Part shown: piece by piece, positions 25,665 through 33,505 of the stretch
How positions within the stretch are numbered: position 1 is the first letter of the stretch
Layout: every line of letters starts with the position of its first letter
From: Chloroflexi bacterium CFX4
GTDB lineage: Bacteria; Chloroflexota; Anaerolineae; Aggregatilineales; UBA2796
Length of the DNA: 64,000 nucleotides
Direction: 5' to 3'
Assembly (NCBI GenBank): GCA_021404685.1
Contig: QWHC01000001.1
Location: forward strand, 310,001-374,000
Program-made: the position numbers and the translations under genes
Notes under the pieces: model-generated
Seen by the model: the letters and a program-made list of their open reading frames with translations, nothing else
What the model was told of the DNA's origin: nothing
Database searches by the model: none

Positions 25665-25700
25665 TGCTATACTGTCTTTTGACAGACGTTGTCTGACAAA
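25665..25700 (+). promoter_or_regulatory. Promoter with adjacent inverted repeat upstream of the flippase gene
   Basis: TG-C-TATACT (25665-25673) is an extended -10 element reading toward the flippase. From 25678 to 25700 lies an inverted repeat, TTTGACAGAC-GTT-GTCTGACAAA, with one mismatch. It covers the expected transcription start. The position and symmetry suit a repressor operator, although a 5' hairpin in the mRNA is also possible. The surrounding gap 25543-25731 is otherwise empty. Confidence 0.5.
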
Positions 25701-25731
25701 CATTGCCGCAACCTTTCAACGAGGCAGATGG

Positions 25732-27216
25732 ATGAGCCTTTCACAACGTGCTGCCAAAGGCATGATCTGGGCATATAGCGCCTATATGAGTGGGCGCTTG
25801 ATGACATTGCTCAGCACGGCGATCTTAGCGCGCTTGCTGCTACCCGACGCTTTCGGTCTGATCGGCTTTGCGCTGATCATCCTCAACTTTGTGGAAGTCG
25901 TCCGCAGCTTCGGCATCAACGATGCGCTCATTTACCATGATGAGGAACGCGACCTAACCGCTGATACCGCCTTTTGGATCAATCTTGCCGTCGGCACCCT
26001 GCAATACGGCTTGCTCTTTGCGGCAGCGCCGCTTTTGGCGCAGCTTTTCGGGAATGCTGCCCTCACCGAGATTGTGCGCGTGATGGGCTTAGCCTTCATC
26101 TTTGAAGGGCTAGGGCAAGCACACGCTGCCTTACTGCAAAAAGACCTGCGCTTCCGCAAGCGCTTCTTGCCCGATCTAATCTCCGCAGTGGTGAAAGGCA
26201 TTGCCACCGTGCTGATGGCGTTCTTGGGCTTGGGCGTCTGGAGCTTGGTCTACGGGCATTTAGTGGGCGTCGGCGTGCGTGTGGCAGCGCTATGGTGGCT
26301 TTCGGCGTGGCGTCCGCGTTTCCGCTTTGCGTGGGCGCGTGCGCGTGCCTTATGGCAATATGGCGTTCATATTTTGCTCTTTAACCTGCTGGCAGTGGCG
26401 CTGGATCAGGCAGATCAGTTGGTGATCGGCTTGATTTTAGGGGCAACCCAGCTTGGTTATTTCACCATCGCCTATAAAATTCCCGAACTGCTGATGGCGA
26501 ACTTCAGCCTGATCCTGACGCGCATTTTGTTCCCTGTCTTTGCGCGCCTGAAGGATGACCGCGCCGCGCTCACGCGCAGTTTTCTCGCCACCACGCAGTA
26601 TACAGCCTTTGTGACCTTCGGCATTGGCTTCACGCTCTTTATGGTTGCGCCGCAGCTCGTCACCTTTGTATACGGCGATCAGTGGGTGGCGGCTGTACCA
26701 CTCTTTCAAGTGCTGTCGCTGCTCGGCATCGCTTACACGATCCCTTGGGCAGCCGGCGATGCCGTCAAGGCGATTGGGCGCCCTGATTTGCAGACGAAAC
26801 TGCTCTTGGTAGAGAGTCTGTATACCTTCCCGCTGATCTGGCTGTTGGGCGCCAGCACGGGCATCGCAGCGGCTGCCTCCTTCGGCAACCTGATCGCCTC
26901 GCTGATCGCGGCGGTGGTGCGCCTGTTGATTATTGCGCGGTTACTCCAGTTTTCGCCGAAGGTGTTCGTTGGGCTGTTCCGCGCACCGCTGGCGGCAAGC
27001 GTTGGGCTGCTGCTCGCCCTGAGCGTGTGGCAGCAAGTTGCCGTGCCGTTGCCAGTCCTGCTAAACCTGATCGGAGCAGGGCTACTTGCGTTAAGTGTTT
27101 ATATGACAATCTTATTTTTGCTGGGGCGCCAACCAGTGAGCGAGGCGTGGGCAGTCGGCGTGAGTTTGGTGCGTCGGCGGCAGGCTGAGGCAACCTTTGA
27201 ACGCGATACAGCTTGA
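25732..27216 (+). CDS. Polysaccharide/lipopolysaccharide flippase (MOP superfamily)
   Basis: A 494-residue membrane protein with about 12-14 helices, of the oligosaccharide flippase (Wzx/WzxC-like) family. 'AAKGMIWAYSAYMSGRLMTLLSTAILARLLLPDAFGLIGFALIILNF' is the standard first-helix region. 'VVRSFGINDALIY' and 'AHAALLQKDLRFRKRF' are further family marks. It would move lipid-linked sugar units across the membrane for surface polysaccharide. The FemAB/GNAT-like gene follows at 29 bases, and a glycosyltransferase lies 6 kb on. A small surface-polysaccharide locus is therefore plausible. A GAGG-type Shine-Dalgarno precedes the ATG. Confidence 0.9.
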   Translation: MSLSQRAAKGMIWAYSAYMSGRLMTLLSTAILARLLLPDAFGLIGFALIILNFVEVVRSFGINDALIYHDEERDLTADTAFWINLAVGTLQYGLLFAAAPLLAQLFGNAALTEIVRVMGLAFIFEGLGQAHAALLQKDLRFRKRFLPDLISAVVKGIATVLMAFLGLGVWSLVYGHLVGVGVRVAALWWLSAWRPRFRFAWARARALWQYGVHILLFNLLAVALDQADQLVIGLILGATQLGYFTIAYKIPELLMANFSLILTRILFPVFARLKDDRAALTRSFLATTQYTAFVTFGIGFTLFMVAPQLVTFVYGDQWVAAVPLFQVLSLLGIAYTIPWAAGDAVKAIGRPDLQTKLLLVESLYTFPLIWLLGASTGIAAAASFGNLIASLIAAVVRLLIIARLLQFSPKVFVGLFRAPLAASVGLLLALSVWQQVAVPLPVLLNLIGAGLLALSVYMTILFLLGRQPVSEAWAVGVSLVRRRQAEATFERDTA

Positions 27217-27245
27217 TCAATCTTTAGTTGTGGGAGTTATCTGCC

Positions 27246-28517
27246 ATGTTGACCGATACCTTAGAACAAGCCACCACAGCGCCACAAGGCGGCACTCAGC
27301 ACCTCAAGGTCGCACTTAGCCACGATCCCGCCGATTTGACTGCCCTAAAGGCAGCGTGGGATGCCCTACAAGCACACAGCGCTAACCACTGCCTGTATAA
27401 CAGTTGGGAATGGGTGGCTTTGGTATGGCAGCATTTATGCGAAGGCGATGACCTGTGGCTGCTGACTGCCCGCGACGCTCAGGATAACTTGATCGGTGTG
27501 GCGGCTCTGCTGCGGCATAATGTTTCGCCCATACGCGGCACAAAGTGGCAACAGATCAGCTTTTTGGCGGCACAGGTGGATTGTGATCATCTCGATTTTG
27601 TGTGCGCGCAGGGCAAAGAGGCGCAGGTTGCGGAGGCATTCATCGCCCGTCTGTACGAAGAACGCCACCAATGGGATACGCTCTGCCTTGCCAGCCTGCC
27701 CGAAGGCTCACCCACGCTCGAAGTGCTGCAAGCCTACGCCGACCCTGATCAAGCGCAGACCGAACCTGAAATTTGCCCGTTCATCGCCCTACCTGCCACA
27801 TGGGACGCCTACTATAACGCGGTGCTAGGGCAGCGCAAGCGCAAGAACTACCGCCGCGATCAGCGCCGCTATGCAGAGACGTTCGGCGCGAATTGGTCTT
27901 GGGCGCGTGTGCAAACTGCTGACGAATTGCCCGCCTTTTTCGATGACCTTGTGCGGCTGCATCAGGCAAAGTGGGAGGCACTAGAGCAGCAAGGTGCCTT
28001 TGGCACGCCGCGCCTTGCCGCTTTCCATCGGGCAGTGGCGGCGCGCTTCCTTGAACTAGGTTGGCTGCGCCTCTATCGGCTGATCATCAACGGCACTACT
28101 GCCGCTGTTGATTATGGCTATGTCTATCTAGGGCGCTATTACGCCTTCGCCGCTGGCTGGGATGTGCAGTTTGCCGAATACAGCCCAGGCGACATGCTGA
28201 CGAGCATCACTATTCAAGAGGCCATTGCCGAAGGGTTGGCAGTCTTTGACCTGCATCGTGGCGATCAGCCCTACAAATATCAGTGGGGCGCGCAAAATGC
28301 CTATGATCGCACAGTTGCTTGCCTGATGAGCGAACGTGCGCGCCGCGAGCAACAGCTTTTGAACGCGGCGCGCAGCCTGTGGCAAGGCGTCAAGGGTATT
28401 GTGCCGAAAGAGTTGCGCCGCCAATTGGTGCGCCTGGTCAAGACGGATCCAAAATGCTGGCTGACCTTCATACTGCCAACGTTGAACGAAATGGCACTTA
28501 TGCTGCCCCTTCACTAA
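27246..28517 (+). CDS. FemAB/GNAT-like acetyltransferase (BioF2/CelD-like)
   Basis: A 423-residue protein of the FemAB-related GNAT group (Acetyltransf_6). An N-terminal half-domain ('NSWEWVALVWQHLCEGDDLWLLTARDAQDNLIGVAALL') leads to the hallmark 'LGQRKRKNYRRDQRRY'. The second GNAT core has 'FHRAVAARFLELGWLRLYRLIINGTTAAVDYGYVY' and 'YSPGDMLTSITIQEAIAEGLAVFDLHRGDQPYKYQW'. Such proteins are often found in exopolysaccharide and cell-wall loci and may acylate sugars or peptides. The ATG at 27246 has GGGAG upstream; a TTG at 27228 is the alternative. Its stop codon overlaps that of the convergent deoC gene. Confidence 0.85.
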   Translation: MLTDTLEQATTAPQGGTQHLKVALSHDPADLTALKAAWDALQAHSANHCLYNSWEWVALVWQHLCEGDDLWLLTARDAQDNLIGVAALLRHNVSPIRGTKWQQISFLAAQVDCDHLDFVCAQGKEAQVAEAFIARLYEERHQWDTLCLASLPEGSPTLEVLQAYADPDQAQTEPEICPFIALPATWDAYYNAVLGQRKRKNYRRDQRRYAETFGANWSWARVQTADELPAFFDDLVRLHQAKWEALEQQGAFGTPRLAAFHRAVAARFLELGWLRLYRLIINGTTAAVDYGYVYLGRYYAFAAGWDVQFAEYSPGDMLTSITIQEAIAEGLAVFDLHRGDQPYKYQWGAQNAYDRTVACLMSERARREQQLLNAARSLWQGVKGIVPKELRRQLVRLVKTDPKCWLTFILPTLNEMALMLPLH

Positions 28518-29506
28518 GGCATTGGGTGGCGGTGCGCAGCAGAGTAACGCCCTGTGACATAGTGTGAGAGCTGACGCTCAATGTCCGTAAGCAGCGCGCT
28601 GGCGCCAAGCCTGAACAAGGCAGGCGTCAGCCAAGCATTACCCAGTTCTTCCTTCATCAGGATCAGCCAATCCAGCGCGTTTTTGGCAGTCCGAATGCCG
28701 CCGGCAGGCTTGAAGCCAACCTGATAGCCCGTCCGCGCCTGATAGTCCCGAATGGCGCGCACCATGACCAAGCCGAAGGGCAGCGTTGCATTGACGGACT
28801 CCTTGCCGGTGGATGTCTTGATGAAGTCTGCGCCTGCCATCATAGCGACCAAACTTGCCTGCCCAACGTGCCGCAGTGTGCCAAGTTCACCAACTGCCAA
28901 AATCACCTTGAGATGCGCCGCGCCGCACGCTTCACGGAAGGCCTTCACCTCATCATAGAGCGCTTGCCAATTGGCTGTTAGAACGTGCGCCCGCGAGATA
29001 ACCACGTCAATCTCGGCGGCACCTTCCGCCACCGACTGCCGAATTTCCTCGATCTTCAGGCGCAGCGGCGTTTGTGCGGCGGGAAAGCCCGTCGAGACGG
29101 CTGCCACTGGAATATGTGTGCCGCGCAGCGCCTCAACCGCCGTCCGGACGAGGTTGTGATAAACACACACCGCGCCAACCTGAATCGGTAAGGCAGACGC
29201 ACCTAATTCCGCCAGCAGGTCAGCGCGGACGGGCTGGCGCGCCTTGGCACAGAGACGCTGCACGTTGCTGGGCGTATCATCGCCGGCAAGCGTGGTCAGG
29301 TCTATGAAGGTGATGGCGCGCAGCAGCCAAGCCGCCTGCCAAATCTGTTTGACGGTGCGGCGCGTATTGAGCGTGGCAGCGCGGCGCTCGACTGCGCTTT
29401 TATTAATCCGCACACTTTCCACCCACCCTAAATCCAATGGCAGCCCGTCATTGCGCGGCGGATGGTCTTGCGCCAAAGCAGGCGTGTGCAGCAGATGGTT
29501 GGTCAT
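28514..29506 (-). CDS. deoC: Deoxyribose-phosphate aldolase, long animal-like type
   Basis: A 330-residue class I aldolase that splits 2-deoxyribose-5-phosphate into glyceraldehyde-3-phosphate and acetaldehyde in deoxynucleoside breakdown. The Schiff-base Lys lies in 'IKTSTGKE', the second Lys in 'GFKPAGGIRT' and the Asp in 'EIDVVI'. It is longer than the roughly 220-260 residues of common bacterial DeoC. It aligns in memory with the animal DERA along its full length, including 'INKSAVERR', 'WQAAWLLRAITFIDLTTLAGDD', 'AHLKVILAVGELGTL' and the 'HYVTGRYSAAH' tail with a Tyr near the end. The two opposing stop codons overlap (28514-28517). Confidence 0.94.
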   Translation of the reverse strand: MTNHLLHTPALAQDHPPRNDGLPLDLGWVESVRINKSAVERRAATLNTRRTVKQIWQAAWLLRAITFIDLTTLAGDDTPSNVQRLCAKARQPVRADLLAELGASALPIQVGAVCVYHNLVRTAVEALRGTHIPVAAVSTGFPAAQTPLRLKIEEIRQSVAEGAAEIDVVISRAHVLTANWQALYDEVKAFREACGAAHLKVILAVGELGTLRHVGQASLVAMMAGADFIKTSTGKESVNATLPFGLVMVRAIRDYQARTGYQVGFKPAGGIRTAKNALDWLILMKEELGNAWLTPALFRLGASALLTDIERQLSHYVTGRYSAAHRHPMP

Positions 29507-29573
29507 GGCGGCAAAATCCTTCTCAGTTCAAGAAAAATGTTGGGATAAGTATAGCGCATTTCGGGCGTGTGCA

Positions 29574-29602
29574 TTGTGAGCGGTGCGCCAACGCGGTACA
29601 AT
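29574..29602 (+). promoter_or_regulatory. Promoter of the SGNH-like gene
   Basis: TTGTGA (29574-29579), a 17-base spacer and TACAAT (29597-29602) read toward the gene at 29632. Transcription would start near 29609. Confidence 0.6.
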
Positions 29603-29631
29603 GGCGGTGTTCTCAATACGGAGTGCTTGTG

Positions 29632-30585
29632 ATGTTCAAACGCTTGTTTTTGCCCCTTAGCGCAGTGCTGTGTTGTGCAGCTCTTGCGATGCTGATGTTG
29701 GCGGCACCTGCTAGCGCCGCTGACCCAACGCCAACGCCCTCTGCCTTTACGCCGCTGCCAGAGCCAACTGAAGGCGCAGTGGATGAGGCTGCCCTTGCCA
29801 GCATTGATCTGCGTGCGCTGCCCATCCTGCCCGATTTTAGCGCCAATGCGGAATACCTTCGCAGCATTTACGCGGAAGGTAAACGCCGCGCCCTGAATAG
29901 CAGCGCCTTCTCCAAGGTTGGCGATTGCATGACGGCAAGCCCAAACTTCTTGATCCCATTTGCGGCAGGCAACTACACACTTGCTGAATATACTTCATTG
30001 GAAGATGTCATCGCACGCTTTAATGTGCCAGTGCGCGATGCGCTGACTTCGCTCTCTAACCCAAGTTTGGCAGCCGAAAGCGGCTTCAATGCTGCCTCCG
30101 TGTTGGATGCCACTTGGAGCGATCCCGCCTTGTGCGATTTTGACGAATCACCGCTTGCCTGTGAATACCGCTATACGCAGCCCGCCTTCGCCCTGATCTT
30201 GTTCGGCACAAATGATATAAAATCGCTGACGACGGCACAGTTTGATTTCTATCTGCGCCGCGTGCTGGTCGAGACGGTGAACAGCGGCATCATTCCGTTG
30301 GTCAGCACTTTTCCCAACCAGCCCGGCTTTGTTGATCAGTCCGTGTTGTATAATCGGATTGTGGTGAAGGCTGCCACCGACTATAACTTGCCGCTAATCA
30401 ACTTGTGGCGCGCCTTTGAGTCACTGCCCTATCAGGGCATTGATCCGAACGAACCAACGCACATGACCAAGCCCGAGAGCGGGGATGTGGCGTCCTTTGC
30501 GGCGGCAGACTTGCAAGCAGGGCATAACTTGCACAACTTGCTCACTTTGCAGGCGCTAGAGGCATTATTAGCAGTCTTGGAGTGA
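29632..30585 (+). CDS. Exported SGNH/GDSL-hydrolase-like protein with Cys in place of the block-I Ser
   Basis: A 317-residue exported protein. The signal peptide (1-30, ending 'AAPASA') is followed by a Thr/Pro stretch and an SGNH-like domain. Block I reads 'SKVGDCMTASPNFL', where classic members have G-D-S. Block III is 'LILFGTNDIKSL', keeping the GxND motif, and a late His is in 'GHNLHNLLTLQAL'. If the fold is right, the nucleophile is Cys or the enzyme is inactive. GGAG precedes the ATG at 29632, and the promoter at 29574-29602 drives it. No operon partner is visible; the STAS gene starts 84 bases after. Confidence 0.75.
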   Translation: MFKRLFLPLSAVLCCAALAMLMLAAPASAADPTPTPSAFTPLPEPTEGAVDEAALASIDLRALPILPDFSANAEYLRSIYAEGKRRALNSSAFSKVGDCMTASPNFLIPFAAGNYTLAEYTSLEDVIARFNVPVRDALTSLSNPSLAAESGFNAASVLDATWSDPALCDFDESPLACEYRYTQPAFALILFGTNDIKSLTTAQFDFYLRRVLVETVNSGIIPLVSTFPNQPGFVDQSVLYNRIVVKAATDYNLPLINLWRAFESLPYQGIDPNEPTHMTKPESGDVASFAAADLQAGHNLHNLLTLQALEALLAVLE

Positions 30586-30669
30586 GCTATCACGATCTGC
30601 ACAATGCACCTGTGGGCAAAGTTAAGTTACAATACGAATGAGGCAATGCGTTAGAAAAGGATGGGAAGG

Positions 30670-31131
30670 GTGGCACAACCAGAAGTAGGCGCACGGCAAG
30701 ACAGCACAGGCACACTTGGCTATATTGATTTCCCGCGGGATGTGACGGCACAAACACGCGAAAACGCCTATGCAGCGTATAACCAACTGGCAGTGCAGCG
30801 CGTGAAGGCAATCGGCTTTAACTTCAGCGCGACCGACTATCTCAACAGCGCGGGCATTGGCTTGATCATCAGCCTTGTGGAAGATGCAACCACCGCTGGG
30901 CGCAAAGTTTTTGCCTATGGCTTAAATTCGCACAACCGTAAGTTGTTCCGCATGGTGGGCTTGACGGAACGCCTGACGTTGGTTGCCGATGAGTCCGAGA
31001 TGCAATCTAAGGCAGCTCCACCGACGGTTGTGGCGGAAACTGCTGTGGAAGACGCTGCGCCACCAGCCGCTACGGACGCGCCAGAGGTGCAAGCCAAAGC
31101 TGCGCCACCCGTTGAGAAGACGGACGCCTAG
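30670..31131 (+). CDS. STAS-domain protein (anti-sigma-factor antagonist-like)
   Basis: A 153-residue protein with one STAS domain (about 12-110). 'GFNFSATDYLNSAGIGLIISLVEDA' contains the D-x-x-x-S-A-G-I segment, where the Ser is phosphorylated in SpoIIAA-type antagonists. 'LNSHNRKLFRMVGLTERLTLVADESE' matches the final helix and strand. The tail is Ala/Pro-rich. The start is taken as the GTG at 30670, because AAGGA lies 8 bases upstream. The ATG at 30661 is overlapped by that Shine-Dalgarno. The stop TAG overlaps the GTG start of the next gene by one base. No anti-sigma kinase is adjacent. Confidence 0.85.
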   Translation: MAQPEVGARQDSTGTLGYIDFPRDVTAQTRENAYAAYNQLAVQRVKAIGFNFSATDYLNSAGIGLIISLVEDATTAGRKVFAYGLNSHNRKLFRMVGLTERLTLVADESEMQSKAAPPTVVAETAVEDAAPPAATDAPEVQAKAAPPVEKTDA

Positions 31132-31457
31132 TGCAGAGCATCGCAACATACCACATTCTCTATGTGCCGCCCGATCTCAGTGCCGAGTGGGTGTTGGTGG
31201 CAGCCCGCCGCTATTGGAGCGAGTTTCGACCCGCCATCTTTAGCGCGCCCGACTTGCTGAATTTTCTGCCCGTGCGCGCTTCAGTCAGCATTACGGTCTT
31301 GGCACGGCGTGATTTCGCCACCGATCTGCTGGCTGATCTGCGCCAGCGTGCGCCGCGTGCGCGCTTTGATCCGTTGGTCTACGATAGCCCACAGGAACTC
31401 CAACTCACGCTGGATGGGCGTGCCGCCTTGCGCCAACGCTTCGGCGTGCCAGAGTAA
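31131..31457 (+). CDS. Small protein of unknown function between STAS and MoxR genes
   Basis: A 108-residue protein that starts with GTG, overlapping the STAS stop by one base (TAGTG), which suggests coupled translation. Strands and helices alternate ('TYHILYVPPDLSAEWVLVAARRYW', 'VRASVSITVLARRDFATDLLADLRQR', 'RFDPLVYDSPQELQLTLDGRAALRQRFG'). This suggests a compact alpha/beta fold. I recognise no family. The MoxR ATPase gene starts 37 bases later, so STAS, this gene and the ATPase probably form one transcript. Confidence 0.65.
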   Translation: MQSIATYHILYVPPDLSAEWVLVAARRYWSEFRPAIFSAPDLLNFLPVRASVSITVLARRDFATDLLADLRQRAPRARFDPLVYDSPQELQLTLDGRAALRQRFGVPE

Positions 31458-31494
31458 GCCACACCACACTTGACTTGTGGAGGAGATAGTCCGC

Positions 31495-32586
31495 ATGACC
31501 GAGCCACGCAACGCTGTTTTGCGCCAGCACGCCGAGCAGCAGTTCGCCGAAGAATTGGCTGCCCTTGCCGAAAACGATACGCGCCCGCGCCCGCCCAATT
31601 GGCGGCTTTCGCCGTGGGCAGTGGCAACCTACCTGCTTGGCGGCACACTACCGAACGGTATGACCATCCCGCCAAAATACATTGGGCAGCGCCGCCTGAT
31701 CGAGGCTGCCATCGCTACGCTTGCCACCGACCGCGCCCTGCTGCTGCTTGGCGTGCCGGGAACTGCCAAAACGTGGGTCAGTGAGCATTTGGCGGCTGCC
31801 ATCGCCGCCGACTCCACGCTGCTCATTCAAGGCACCGCCGGCACCGCCGAAGAGGCAATCCGCTATGGCTGGAATTATGCGCGCTTGCTGGCGGAAGGTC
31901 CGTCTATGGCGGCGTTGGTGGCAAGCCCGCTGATGCGCGCTATGTCGCTCGGCAAGATTGCACGGGTGGAAGAACTCACGCGCATCCCATCCGACGTGCA
32001 GGATTCGCTCATCACCATCCTTTCCGAAAAGACGCTGCCCATCCCTGAGCTGAACGCCGAAGTGCAAGCGGTGAAAGGCTTCAACGTGATTGCCACCTCG
32101 AACGACCGTGACCGTGGCGTGAACGACCTTTCCGCCGCCCTCAAAAGGCGCTTTAACACCGTTGTGCTGCCCTTGCCCGAAACAGAGGCGGAAGAGGTTG
32201 AGATCGTCCGCAGCCGTGTAGAGAGCATTGGACGGGCGCTTGAACTGCCCGCCGAAGCGCCTTCCCTGCTGGAGATTCAGCGCGTGGTGACCGTTTTCCG
32301 CGAACTGCGCGGCGGCATCACAGCCGACGGCAAGACCAAGCTGAAAGTCCCAAGCAGCACGCTCAGCACGGCGGAAGCGATCTCAGTGGTGACGAGTGGC
32401 ATTGCTATGGCGGCACACTTTGGTGATGGCGTGGTGCGCGCCGCAGATTTGGCAGGCGGAATGCTTGGCGCGGTGGTGAAAGACCCTGTGCAAGATCGCG
32501 TTGTGTGGCTGGAATACCTTGAGACAGTGGTCAGGACGCGGGACGATTGGGACGATCTGTATCGTGCCTGCCGCGAGATGCTCTAG
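31495..32586 (+). CDS. MoxR-type AAA+ ATPase
   Basis: A 363-residue AAA+ ATPase of the MoxR group (AAA_5-like). Walker A is 'LLGVPGTAKTWVSEHLAAAI' (about 85-105). 'GTAGTAEEAIRYGWNYARLLAEGP', 'ARVEELTRIPSDVQDSLITILSEKTLPIPEL', sensor 1 'FNVIATSNDRDRGVNDLS' and 'AALKRRFNTVVLPLP' follow. From memory, this variant is the ATPase of a gene set that also holds a SWIM zinc-finger protein, a DUF5682 protein and a VWA protein. None of those three is nearby. MoxR ATPases remodel or activate partner proteins, often VWA proteins. The start is fixed by GGAGGAG before the ATG at 31495. Confidence 0.9.
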   Translation: MTEPRNAVLRQHAEQQFAEELAALAENDTRPRPPNWRLSPWAVATYLLGGTLPNGMTIPPKYIGQRRLIEAAIATLATDRALLLLGVPGTAKTWVSEHLAAAIAADSTLLIQGTAGTAEEAIRYGWNYARLLAEGPSMAALVASPLMRAMSLGKIARVEELTRIPSDVQDSLITILSEKTLPIPELNAEVQAVKGFNVIATSNDRDRGVNDLSAALKRRFNTVVLPLPETEAEEVEIVRSRVESIGRALELPAEAPSLLEIQRVVTVFRELRGGITADGKTKLKVPSSTLSTAEAISVVTSGIAMAAHFGDGVVRAADLAGGMLGAVVKDPVQDRVVWLEYLETVVRTRDDWDDLYRACREML

Positions 32587-32619
32587 CGCCAACTATCTCA
32601 GGAAAGCGCGTGAAAATTG

Positions 32620-32661
32620 TAAAGGGCAGTCTGGGGCATTTCTACGCCAAGCTGCCCTTTA
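32620..32661 (+). terminator. Compound hairpin after the MoxR gene
   Basis: TAAAGGGCAG (32620-32629) pairs with CTGCCCTTTA (32652-32661) around a 22-base loop. Outer AGCGCG / CGCGCT (32605-32610, 32667-32672) can extend it. It may terminate the STAS-MoxR transcript. The gap 32587-32818 otherwise holds a possible TATACT -10 (32736-32741). Confidence 0.5.
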
Positions 32662-32818
32662 TCTATCGCGCTAAATGCCCGCTTACCACGCCCAAAATTC
32701 ACATAAGTTTCACGAATTTTCAGCCCATTTTGCTCTATACTGAGTGTAGTTGGCTTAACCGTGCAAAAGCCGTTAGCATTTCCAAACAATTGCACTGCAC
32801 CCGTTGAGGCAAGCGACT

Positions 32819-33505
32819 ATGTCTGTGATTGCGCTTTTAACCAGAGATACCACCGTCCTAGCTGTGCTGCGCGAAGCAGCTCTGGAGGGCGATCATACTA
32901 TCCTCGCAGTGGAGACGCCTGAAGCGCTCTCGGAGCAGGTGCGCCGCTTCACGATTGAACTGATTATCCTCGATCTTGCCAGCTTCGCCAGCGATTCCGA
33001 GCTGCTCTGCCGCCGCGTCCGAACGCTACCGCGTGCTTCTCAGTCTGCCTTGCTGTGCCTTGTGAGTGGCAGCGCTTATGCGATTGCCCAAGCGTTAGAT
33101 GCCGGCGCGGACGATTGCCTGCGGCGTGCTACGCTCAATGCCCGTGAATTGGCGGCGCGCCTACGTGCGCTGCTGCGGCGTAGCCAGCGCGTGGCGGCGG
33201 CTGCACCCTTGATCATCTACTCCAATGAGCGCGCTATCAAGCTGAACGGGCGCTCGGTTGAGCTGACGCCCACTGAATTTGACCTCTTGGAAGTGCTGAG
33301 CCAGCAACCCGGCGAATACCTGACGGCGACCCAACTCCTGGAGCGCGTTTGGAATTATCCACCCGGCAGTGGCGACCCTGCCCTTGTGCGGAACCATGTG
33401 CGAAATTTGCGCCGCAAGCTAGAGCATGATCCCGACCGACCGCGTGTGGTGACCTCCGCGCATGGGCGCGGCTACACCCTCAGTGTGGATGCTCAACGCC
33501 GCTGA
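32819..33505 (+). CDS. OmpR/PhoB-type response regulator with atypical receiver
   Basis: A 228-residue regulator. The receiver domain (1-115) keeps the phospho-acceptor Asp52 in 'IILDLAS'. It has only one acidic residue in the N-terminal pocket ('TRD', Asp10), and the usual 'K-P' after strand 5 reads 'GADDCLRRAT', so the conserved Lys is Arg. The C-terminal winged helix is typical: 'LTPTEFDLLEVLSQQPGEYLTATQLLERVW' and 'VRNHVRNLRRKLE...VTSAHGRGYTL'. No kinase is adjacent, so it may be an orphan or respond without phosphorylation. GAGG precedes the ATG at 32819. Its end overlaps the convergent glycosyltransferase by 13 bases. Confidence 0.9.
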   Translation: MSVIALLTRDTTVLAVLREAALEGDHTILAVETPEALSEQVRRFTIELIILDLASFASDSELLCRRVRTLPRASQSALLCLVSGSAYAIAQALDAGADDCLRRATLNARELAARLRALLRRSQRVAAAAPLIIYSNERAIKLNGRSVELTPTEFDLLEVLSQQPGEYLTATQLLERVWNYPPGSGDPALVRNHVRNLRRKLEHDPDRPRVVTSAHGRGYTLSVDAQRR

